A stretch of DNA of 64,000 bases from Axinella damicornis (taxonomy: Eukaryota > Porifera > Demospongiae > Axinellida > Axinellidae): assembly GCA_963931865.1 (NCBI GenBank), contig OZ007511.1:5164626-5228625 (forward strand), given 5' to 3'. Shown here piece by piece: positions 37,601 to 49,600 of the stretch. A program made the position numbers and the translations under genes. The notes under the pieces were generated by a model. It ran no database searches and was not told the DNA's origin. It was given only the letters and a program-made list of their open reading frames with translations. Within the stretch, counting starts at the first letter, position 1, and each line of letters opens with the position of its first letter.

Positions 37601-40600
37601 CGTCAGCGATCACGGCCGTGTGGTCAGAATCTTTGTGTCACTTTCCCGAGGGCTGTACTGCCACCGGAAGTCGAAGAGAGCGCTCGAGCAATGGTGGCCA
37701 ACGGCGAGACAAAAGCGTTCATATTTCCACCACCAAGGTGAGTTTCAGCACAATTATTTTGATTTTGTGTCACTGCATCATAGCGATCACGACGTGTAGT
37801 CAGAATCTTTGTAGGCCATTCCGAAATAGTCAAACGTTTATTATTTATTTAGATTGCACGAGGGGCAACCGCACTCCTGGTAGCCGCGGTTAAACGGTAG
37901 CACAAGCTAAGTGTGACAGTTCGTTCCAATTATCACACAACTCGTGTGTACCATGACAGCTATATATAGGGAAGATCAGAAATTATTTAGCGTGCTCTCA
38001 AGCACCAACCTGCAGTAGTGCAAGCTAAGTATTGCAATTCGTTCCAATTAACGCACATGCCATGTGGCAACCATGTACGCTCAGTCGATCGAGCGCGAGG
38101 CGACCAAAAGGAAGACAAGACATTATTACAGCACTCACAACTTAGCCAGCACGGTGAGTTCCGGCATGTAAGCGTCAGTGAACGACAGCGATCATGGCCG
38201 TGTGGTTAGAATCTTCGGGTACCTTTCCTAACAACGGTACTGCCACCGGAAGTTGGAGAGAGCGCTCGAGCAATGGCGGCCACGGCGACACAAAAGCGCT
38301 TGTATCTCCACCACCAAGATGAGTTTCAACACAATTATTATGTGGTTGTGTCACTGCATCATAGCGATCACGGCGGTAGGCCGTTCCGAAGTAGTCAAAC
38401 GTTTATTAATTACATTATTTACATGGCACAATTTTTCCCCTACCAGGAGTGTAATTAGATTGCATTACATTACGCGGCACAATTTTTCCTATACCAGGAG
38501 TGTAACATGCCACTCAACACAGAATCTATACAAACTGGTAGGATCTAGGTTTTGAGAATTTTTGCATACCTTGAAAAATCATATGTGTGAAGTTTTGCCG
38601 TAGGACCCCATCTGGAAATGTTGCAGCACAGTAGTAGGCACCAGCATTAGGCTGCGACACATTTCGGATGTCCAACTGGGAAACTGTCGAGCTTAGTGTC
38701 CTTGGTTCAGCATTTCCAGGCAGAGGCTCAACAAGGTTGAACCGCCACCAGAATGATTGTACTGGACTGTTTGCCACGCACGTATAGATGAAGTCAGCAC
38801 TCGGAGGCACGGTTATGGTCATGGGAGCAATGGATACAGCACGCTCATCCGGGGAAGCTGTTGGCGAGGGACCTGCAAATCAGAGCAGTACAGAGGGCTA
38901 ATATCTTGAGAAAGTAGTTGAATAGAATGCTATGGCGAAGAGTTTATGGATTCAAGTCCAATTTTACTTTTTAAAGGTTGTGCCGATGGATTTGTAAGGG
39001 TTACCATGGAAACCACTGGGCCCCCAGAGTGCTATTCCGGAATATGCAAATGTGGTCCCCATTTGTAACACGATAATTGTGAATGCTTGCCATTATAGCT
39101 GTTGACCACTCTACACATTGAATACAATAGACCCATCAGGGTGTGTACGGAAAATTTGCCATGGCCACAATGGTACAATCAAAGTTTCCGTGGAAACCAT
39201 TTTATATCACACAGTACCATGGAAACACTGTGCACCCCAGGGTGCTGCATGCATGTTCCAGATATGCGAATTTGCACCCCATCTTTAAGGTGGTGGAACA
39301 TCATAACATAATTATAAGAGGGAACTTTGCTGCAATTGCCTATTTTATAAGAGACCATGGCTTCTTACAAGATACCAAAAAGAACATTATTCCAGAAGAA
39401 CCACAACCACCGATTCCAAATCCGGAAGAACCTATCTTATACCAATCACAAAGGCAGGTGAGAATAATATAGGTTACAGTGATGGATTCCCTCCATGGCA
39501 CACTGATCAGTGCATTATATACACTGCTGCACACTGTTTCTAACCTGCAAGTATCAGGTGTGCAAATCCAGTCTCTGTACTGCCATTAGCATACGTTGCT
39601 GTGCAGAAGTAAGCACCGACATTGCTCTGGGTCACGTTCTGAATGAAGAGCTGGGAGGTCACGGAACTTACAGCCCTCGGCATTGCATTCATGGGCAGCG
39701 GCTCTACAAAGTTGAATGTCCATGCTAACGACACTGCTGGACTCCCTGCGAAACAGCTGTACAAGAAGTTGCTCATCTCCGGGAGAGTAACTGAACTTGG
39801 GGAGACCAGGACACTGATATCACCAACTGGAGGGGCTGCAGTGGTAGCTAAGTGTACAAGTATACACAACATTAATGAGTGTTCATCTAGGTTTGCCATG
39901 TGGTCATGTCACCTCTATTTTCGTTGCAGTGTACATTATGGTTGAGTTACTTTCCAAAACTGCCATGTTAAAATGTGCCATAATTGGTAGAAAATGGCAT
40001 CCAAATTGTTGCCCATTTTGGCGCCAGTACATGGCTCGAGATCGCCTTCTTGTAGCTGTTACATAATTCAGTTGTACTCAATAATAAAATTAGTACTCCA
40101 ACAACATGCACTTCGAATTCAAAACCTATAGTTCTCAATTTGATAATACCCAAATGAAATGAAATACAGGGGGATAAAATGCACATGACACTAAATGCAA
40201 GTGTGAGGGGGTCATTGGACACTAAAATTAATGTTGTAAGTATGAGGGGGTCATTGGACACAAAATGTAACCCATATACTATAAAGGAATGGGAACTTAA
40301 GCCTTGTAAGCATGATGTAATTTAATTTAGATGCGGCAACCGCACTCCTGGTAGCCGCGTTGCAACCGGTGGTTGCAACTGGACGGTAGCGCAAGCAACT
40401 CATTCCAATTAACGTACATGCCACGTAAGGACCATGCTCGCGCTCGCTCTCGGTCGACGTCAACGTCGATCGATTGAGCTGAGTCAGCAATGGCGGCCCA
40501 AGGAGAACACAAGAAACTGTTACAGCGAACACAACTTCGCCAGCATGGTGAGTTTTGGCATGTAAGTGTCAGTGAACGACAGCAATCACGGCCGTGTGGT

Positions 40601-43600
40601 CAGAATCTTCGTGTGCCTTTCCTAAGAACGGTACTGCCACCGGAAGTCGAAGAGAGCGCTCGAGCAATGGCAGCCACGGCGAGACAAAAGCGCTCATATC
40701 TCCACCACCAAGGTGAGTTTCAACACCAACTTTTTACATTCAGGTCAGGGCATGATAGCGATCACGACGGTGTAGTCAGGATTTCTGCAGGCCAAGCTTA
40801 AGTACTCAAACATTATATTGGATTAATTATATTATTTACGCGACACAATTTTTCCCCTACCAGGAGTGTAACAGGTTAGTATGAGCAGATACACCTGAAC
40901 TCAAAATCCGAAAGCACCACAACTGGGGAGAAGTCCAGGCTCAGCTCTTCTCCCAAAGGTCCTCTGATAAAGTTTTCTCTTGGTACAGATAGGTAGCCAT
41001 ACATGCTTAATTTGTTGAGTAGGCGAAATGACACACATCGATTATTAGTAGGCAAAATGAGAGTAGGCAAAACGAGACTATAGCCCGTCAAGAAGAAATT
41101 TAAGTTTGAAGACGGATGAGTCAGATCAGTATTTGGAAAGCTCAGAAGACAGTTTGAAGATGGATGAGTCAGATCAGTACTTAACTTCATGTCGGAAAGA
41201 GTCATTGGTTGACAGTCAGCAACAAGCACTGCTCTCTTGGTACTATCCGTGTTTACGACAGCACCAAGGGTGCTATTACCGCCGATACAAGAACCACTGT
41301 ACAGTGGAACCTGTCTAATGCGGTAACCTGGGGGCCAAATATATTTGGCCTTATACTATACTTAGGCTATTCTAACCAATCAGGTTATAGTATTTGCGGG
41401 AGATAACGGGTCATATATCCTACACCACAGTATCTATGTCTGTACAGTGTACTCACCTTAGAATAGCCTAAGCATAGTATAAGTTAATTGTATCCCTGGC
41501 CAGCGGAATGTAAGACCCGTTAAATCCAGTGCTTTCGTTCCGCCTCGGAAGTGCCTCGGGCTTCGCCCTCGGCACTTCCTCAGCTCCACTCAAGCACTGA
41601 CCTCTCCCGTGGGATATAACGGGTCTTATATCCCGCTGGCCAGGGATATAACCTATACTTATTAGACAGGTGGCTGCATTACAGAAAACCTCTCTAAAGC
41701 GGTCATGTGAAGTTTTAGTGTGATTGACCTCATTACAAAGGTTCTTGCGACACTGAACAACTTTGATTCAAGTAAGTTCCAAGAAGAAGACAACTAAGGA
41801 CTTTAAGTATTGTAAAATAATTGATTTTGTCATTTTTGTATGTTCAGTTTGGCACTTTCTATAATGTTAAGTTAAACGCACACGTGCACGTACGCAACCC
41901 ACGCGCGCACCCGGTGGCCGTTATTGGCAGTGTGTTATAGCGTGCTTGGGGTGGAGCAACGTGACCGCATTACGCATTACGCAGGTAACTGCTATAGAAG
42001 AACAGTAAAGTATGGAGACTATGGGCTCAAATTTCAGGACTTTCCCAAGCTGACCGCAATGTGGAGGTGACCGCCTTATTCAGGGGGCCGCTAAGGCAGG
42101 TTTCACTGTAGCTGCTATTATGCATTACAAGGAAGCGGAGATTATGTTTGAGGTCATGGATGTTGACGTTCAGATAAATGGCAGTGATTGCGGCCTTCAT
42201 ACAGTGGCGACAGCATATGAGCTTTGTGCTGGGAATGACCCAACTGGCATCACATGGGAGCACCATCAACTTCGCTCACACCTTCAGCAATCAAGCCATT
42301 TCCGAGGAAAGGTCAGAGACCTACGCAGTGGCATTGTTAGGGCTTCATTTCGAGTCCCCATTTTTTTCATCTGCCGTATGCCAGAAGGACAGTCAGCGAA
42401 CATGGCTAGGTGCATCAAATGTGGTGAATGGTACCACAAAACCTGCACCAACACAGTTTTTTTCGAGGAAAAGAGAGCCATGGGTCTGCGAACACTGCAA
42501 ATAGACATGGACATGACTGTAGTATATGCAAACACTTATGATGAAAGTCTGCTCATTACTATACATGATCGTACTTCAAAACTGAAAGGACGTATAACAT
42601 AATTCTGGCCCAGACTATAAGCTGCATGCACTTTAACATGATCTAATGGCTTATCAGCAAATAGATACCCAAATGAATAATTTAGTGTGGGGGGACACAC
42701 TATTTTTTTTCATATATTTAGTGTGGGGGACACTATTTTTTCCCTTAGTATAAAGGGAGAATTTAGTGCAGGGGGACACTATTTTTCCCCTTAGTATTAA
42801 GGGAACTGTGCCCAAAACGTTAGTGTGGGGGGACACTATTTTCCCCTTAGTATGAAGGGAACATTTAGTGTAGGGGGGACACTATTTTCCCCTTAATTAT
42901 AGGAAAGAATCTCAAAATAGTGTAAATTTCTTTATGTCAAGTGGACGTAGGGGGGTGTGGTCCAACCACAAATAAGTTTAAAAACCACCGACGAAGTTGT
43001 GTAGATCGTCTGAGAGTCTCGACTAGCCGCGGCGCATTTGAACCGAGCCGACTGGATGATGAACAGCCTTCAGGAGCCTTCAGGACCCGCTGAAACGACT
43101 ACGGGCCCCGCCCCACCCTTGCGTCCACCTGACGTCACTCACGTGATGAATCGTACCAGGCCTTTCGCGTTTTTCGCCGCCCTTCCGCATCCGTGTATTC
43201 AACGGAAACTGAAGAACAGAAAAAACGGGGTAGGCCTGGGAACGAGGCTAATAAGATTATAGCGTGGCCCAACCGCAAATAAGTTTAAAAACCGCCGACG
43301 AAGTTGTGTAGATCGTCTGAGAGTCTCGACTAGCCGCGGCGCATTTGAACCGAGCCGACTGGATGATGAACAGCCTTCAGGACCTGCTGAAACAACTACG
43401 GGCCCCGCCCCCCTTACATCCACCCTTGCGTCCACCTGACGTCACTCACGTGATGAATCGTACCAGGCCTTCCGCGTTTTTCACCGCCCTTCCGCATCCG
43501 TGTATTCAACGGAAACTGAAGAACAGAAAAAACGGGGTAGGCCTGGGAACGAGGCGTTTTTCGCTGCCCTTCCGCATCCGTGTATTCAACGGAAACTGAA

Positions 43601-46600
43601 GAACAGAAAAAACGGGGTAGGCCTGGGAACGAGGCTAATAAGATTATATCATAAGCGGCATAAACGTGCAATAGCGAACACAGCTGTCTGTGAACCAGAT
43701 AGAATCATGGTTCGTTTTAGATAATAGATGGAGCATATAGGCCACCACACACACTACATGATGTAGGATGTATCATGGAGTGTGTCTGTAGATGTGTCAA
43801 CTATCGTGGGTGGATTCTTCATGAACACAAACCAGTGGTAATGTGTTACATTGACGACTGATACAGCCTTAGCTATTGTTCCCAGTGCTCACTTGTTCTA
43901 AACTCCCCGAATCCTGGAAACTCAGGGTAGTACGATACAATGCCATTGGAAGAGGTGACAGGTGTTGAGAAATCTCCGAGAGTACCTCCAGCGATCTGTG
44001 GAATCAAACAGGAGAAGCATTTTCAATTTTACAATGAGGGTGCTCACATTCATAGACAGAATAATCTGATAACTGGATATACATCCTCTGCTGAGCACCT
44101 CTAGTTTAATTAATGGATTGCAAACCCACATGTACATACCTATACAAAGAACATAACTTTCAGAGAGGCCAGTGGTTAAAACTAATTAGTCTTGTCTCCA
44201 GATACCTTGGCCCTCGTTGAAGAGGGGCAGCGTCCGGGCATCATAGGTTAGCAAGAGTGTAACACCCCAACAACTCACATCTAGCCTCATTCCCAGGCTG
44301 CGTCCTGGGAACGAGGCTAACTCACATCAGCAGTCCTGCACTGTGGCCTCACAGTCGCCTGCGTCCCGCACACCAGCAGTCGGTTGTGGTCCTCTGGGAT
44401 CCTCTCGTAAACACGGATGTGGTTCCTGCATGCATACCGCTAATGAGCAGGAGAGAAAATTTATTTTATGGAACAATTGGATTATTCTCAGAATTGCTAC
44501 AAAGTGGCTGCAGATCCTCAAGTGGTTGGTCGGCCAGTAGTTTGTATTCAGAGGTCTGTTTGCTTGTATTACCCTCAACAGGTTTGGCTAATGAGGGCCT
44601 GGAGAAGCGGACCATATTAAACTGGGATCTAAGGCTATACTGGCTTTCCAAAGATGCAATGTGTACACAACACCTATCATGCACATCTCCTCAGTTTGCA
44701 GGCAGAGCTCAGTAAAATCATAGGCAAAAAACGTATGGCATGATGGGACTTGGACCTGTAACTAAATAAAGACACCCACAGTCATTCACAGTTATTGTTC
44801 CTAGCTTTGCTTAGTTCAACGATTATATCCCATTTGATGCTAACCTCTCGTCTGCTTCCCTACCACTACACTGAATACTTAAGTGTGTGTGTGTGGTACG
44901 TTCTTTGGCTAGGTTTACTAGTGTGCCGGTATACGTAACAACACATGAACAGCATTAATTGGTTGGCATGGACCATAAAAAAGGACCAAGCAGTTCCTTT
45001 GCTGGTATCAGAGCAGATATCAGTTGATCGGCAGTAGGCACAGTGGATACTCACGTCACTTGTGGCACATGGCCTCAGAAGCTGATCGAGCTAGCAAAGC
45101 CATAAGGCATTGCACACATCACTAGTGGACACTAGAAATGGTGCACCAACCTCACTTGGGAAGCCTCTGATTACAACGGACATTAGTCTCGGTACCAGAC
45201 TCCCATGCCTAAAGGGGGAGTCCCCTTGGGTTGGGAGTCTGGTTCCGAGACTAAACGGACATCAGCTTTATTGACTTAAACTTTCAGCTTTACTCACTGG
45301 CAGGATCTAACCTTTGGGATTGGTCACACTAGTAAACTTCAGGTTTAAGTATGCCAGTTATTCTCACCACAAACAGTTTTTGCATAATGAGATTCACATG
45401 TTCCCATAAACTGTCTGATGAGCCTGCTCAGGTACTTCAAGTGGTCACTAAAATAACCACAGGGCAGAGGGCATTCCAGACCACTTAGAGCACATTAGAA
45501 GCTCTTGCCCTATGGAGTTGGTATATACTGTGCATGCATGTTTGAATTGACCAGCAGAAGCTATAGCTAGTTCGTACTCATGCGGGTGGGGTGGGACTAG
45601 CCTCTTTCCCAGGCCATCTCCCCTTCCACCTTTAGCTGCATACCTGTTCATGTCCTTTGAACTGTGGTTCAAAGGTCATGTACGCAGAGATGCCAACTAC
45701 TTAGCAAGTATATGAGTGAGATGTGCTGCGAAAATGCGTGAGATGGTGCTAGAATGCGTGAGGCATGCTACTGTAACAGCTCAAGAGCGTGCACAGCAGT
45801 TCATTCCAGCATTATCTATGATTCCAGTTGCTGTTGCTTCTTTTGTCCTTAGCAGAAGGCTCCACCACTCAACATTGTGCAGTTTGACAAGGTGGTAGCG
45901 CCTGCGTTTATCCTCTTCGATGCCAATCCACACAGGTCCATGAGGATAGAAGTCTATTTATGTCGCTTGAATACGTGTTATGTATACGTGCGCCGTATTC
46001 CCAGGCCCCACCCACAAAGTAAGCCTGAACGGCTAGCTACTAATGCGTGAGATTTGCTGTAGTAAGTGTGAGAGCGTGAGATTGCGGACGAATGTGTGAG
46101 TCGCACGCCCAATGTGTGAGATTGGCATGTCTGTACTGTACGCAGCTAAAAGTGGAGCAGGAGACGGCCTGGGAATGAGGCTGTGCAGAAGCAGCAGACT
46201 AACAACAGCTCTAGTGCACACATACGTATGTACGACAAGCATGGATACACTGGTTTCAAACAGCTTCCATTTCCCTTTCTGATGCATGGGTTGAAGCTAA
46301 GAAATGGATTTTATCATGCACAACCAAGATGAATTTGAATCCAGCTTGCTGGAGAAACCTTTTTGAGTGTTAATGCCCTTTATACTATACTTAGACTATT
46401 CTAACCAATCAGGTTACAGTATTTGCGGGAAATAACGGGTCATATATCCCGCAGCCGGCTGCGCGCGCATACTGTAAGCGACCGCGTGCACGAGAAAGCG
46501 AAGAGCTAGCTTTGTTAGTCCAGCCAAGGGGCCAGGGCTCGTGCCTTTACCGCTGCCTCAGTCAAGTATCACGGATGCCTCTACCACTGATCGGTGAGTG

Positions 46601-49600
46601 CCTACGTACACCACAGTAGCTACGTCTACACAGTGTACTATAGCCTAAGCATAGTATAAGCTAGTTGTATCCCTGGCCAGCGGGATGTAAGACCCGTTAC
46701 ATCCCTTGGGAGAGGCCAGTGCTTTCGTTCCGCCTTGGAAGTGCCTCGGGCTTCGCCCTTGGCACTTCCTTGGCTCCACTCAAGCACTGACCTCTCCCGC
46801 GGGATATAACGGGTCTTATATCCCGCTGGCCAGGGATATAACCTATACATATACACCTCATCAAAATGACGGCAGAAATCACTCTCGGGTCATTGCAAGT
46901 TGTGAGGTGTACTCAGCTCTAGGCTACACAGCATGAACATGAACTTTCAGTCAAGTTTAACAAGTAGGTTAGGGTATTGCGGGGCAATGAATGCATAATA
47001 GCTTCTGAGTTGTTTTAGAGAACAAGGTACTCAAACTAAACTTATGACTATAATGCATACACAAAATTTAAGGTACGACACCCGAAAATGTCATGTTGTC
47101 GTCATCCACTCTACAACCATTGGGGTACTCATGCACTCACTGTACAAGCATTGATACAGGGTGTAGGCATCCTTTCACGGATTAAGTATGTAGTGACAGG
47201 CGCAAGAATGTTGGATTCCCATGTCGATGCTTGTAGATCCAGTAAAATTAATACAGCCCACCTCTTTGAACAGACACAATGGTGTAAATGCTTTGCCAAA
47301 ATATGGCCAATAGCGCTAACAGTACTCACAGTGCTATCTGAACACATAGAGAGCAGGGATCGATCTGTCTCCCATGTGAGGTTACGCCGCAGACGCAACT
47401 CCGTGTCCAGTAAATAGAGTGTATCCCTGTAGATAGAAGAAGAAGATACACCATCACAGTCACTGACTACACAGAATGGTGACTTGGCACAGGGCGTTGC
47501 TGCTTGCAGTAGTAATGCGGGGTTATAGGGCTAACTTAGTACTTCAAGCAGGGGTGAGAAGGCCTGGGAATGAGGCTATAATATTATACGTATTATCTGC
47601 ATGTGCGTTAAAGTAACAATTTCAGGCAGTAAGGTGTTCCTTGCTGAGTGGAATAACCTGGCTGATTATTTATCATTCGACAAGTCACTCCAATTGCCTG
47701 TATCTGTGACTGTCTGCATGCATTCCATACAGTGCATAATTATGTGTGAGACCAATTCATCACAGTGAGGATATCACAATGTAACTGCAACCAACGACAT
47801 TTCAATAACAAAGAACATCACAATTGTTGTTATGACAACAGAGCTGATTGCACAGACCAGTAGTTAAAGCTACAGTACTGTTAAGGCCTAGGCTACTGTC
47901 CCACTAGTGGGACAGTAGCCAAGGCCTAGCCAGGCCCATACGAATAGGGCCTGGTCAACACACTAGCCTCGTGCCAAGCCCCCACCCACAAGGGGAGAGG
48001 ATACAAGACTATAGCAACACTCTCATATGTGCTGAGTCAGCAGTCTGGGTAATCACAACATACCGTAGAGTACGTATTAAGCGCCCAGGGTTTGGGGACA
48101 ATAGAATGCCGCTGAACAGTATCCGCCCACCTAGCTCGGGCCTGGGAACGAGGCTACCGCCCACCCATTCAGCACTGTATAAACAACAAGTGCTGCGGTA
48201 AGCTGTGAATATCAATATGAATATATTATAAGTCCATTTTCACACATAGAAATTGATCGCGCGTCTTTAAAGCAGCCGTAGTTCATACTTCACGGCCTTT
48301 TTGAATGCACAACCTCGCCCAGAGGTTAAGAAATGCTGCTCAAAACGTTTGTGATGGGTGGGCCCTTACTACGCTACTTTTGGACCCTGTGCAGTAACTT
48401 TCGCTTGAAGAGGGGGGTGGGCGCTTGATACGTGGTGGGTGCTTGATACGTACACTACGGTAGTATTTAAGAATAGAAGTGCAGTAGCAAAATACTATGA
48501 TTTTTAGTTTACCATTTCAGTTTCAAGAAACCACCATGTTGAATGGCTAACAAATAATGGGGTGACCAGATCTAGCAACTGAATGCTAATAGTAGTGCAG
48601 TAGCAAAACTTCATTTTGAATGGCTACAACTAATGAGGTGACTAATGAGGTATTACCACAACCAGTGGTTTACAGCCCCTCCGATGGATGAGGCAGAACC
48701 GCTCCGGAGAGGAAGAAAATCATGGCAGGAGTCAAACCAGCTAGTCACCCCCTACTATTTGTAGATAAAAGTTGAATGCAACAACTACAGTGAGGATGCA
48801 ACTACATTATTGCATGATAAAGAGATGAATAGTGCAGCATGATACTTGAGGTAGGTACGTATGCATAGTAGGACAATTCAAGAGCAATAAGGCCTATGTA
48901 TACTTCCTGCACACCCACAAAATTCCAGCTGAACTCAGCAAGTGAGTGGTCACACCTGCTAGCCACATCATGCCTGTAAACATTGTTCTGATGGACATTC
49001 ATGCCTTACATCTGATAAATTAGACGCCCACAGCACCATGACTATCATCAACTTACATACACAAAAGGTGTGTAGTATCTTGATGGCAAGAATTAAATTG
49101 CAAGTCTGCTGTGAGTTCACATTATGCGATGCAACATACGTACATAATTTGAATGTGCAACCCAGAAACACAATGCATTAACTATGCAATCAAAACTGGT
49201 CCTATGGTGTAATCATAGCATGGCCCCAGAGGAGGTAGGACACGCTTACGGAGGTACGTGAAACTCCGTATCACGTTGAGTTTCAAGAGATCGTGAACGG
49301 AGTAATGTGACGGACGCTACCCACGTGGAAACCATTAAAGATCACCTTCAAGTCGGCAAGTTGGCTTCGTCTGTTCTCTCGTTGTGAATTTGCTGTCGGC
49401 TGGAGGTAGCCACAGTTCAAAGCGGCGATGGATGCCTTCAAGAAAATCTACCTCTCCCCTCCCATGGCCCCAGACTTTTTGTGCTATAAACCTCTGAAAT
49501 AGGGGCGGGCTAAGCGGGTTAATATTGGTGATGTTTGAGCGAAGATATCCGGAGAACGGGAGCAGCTAAAAATACCGGACCTGCATCACAGAATTGCCCG

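Noticed and set aside
40876..41229. ENFIRGPLGEELSLDFSPVV segment as another exon of the semaphorin-like gene
   Set aside because: The available splice sites do not fit the phase-1 intron and no sema or Ig motif is present.
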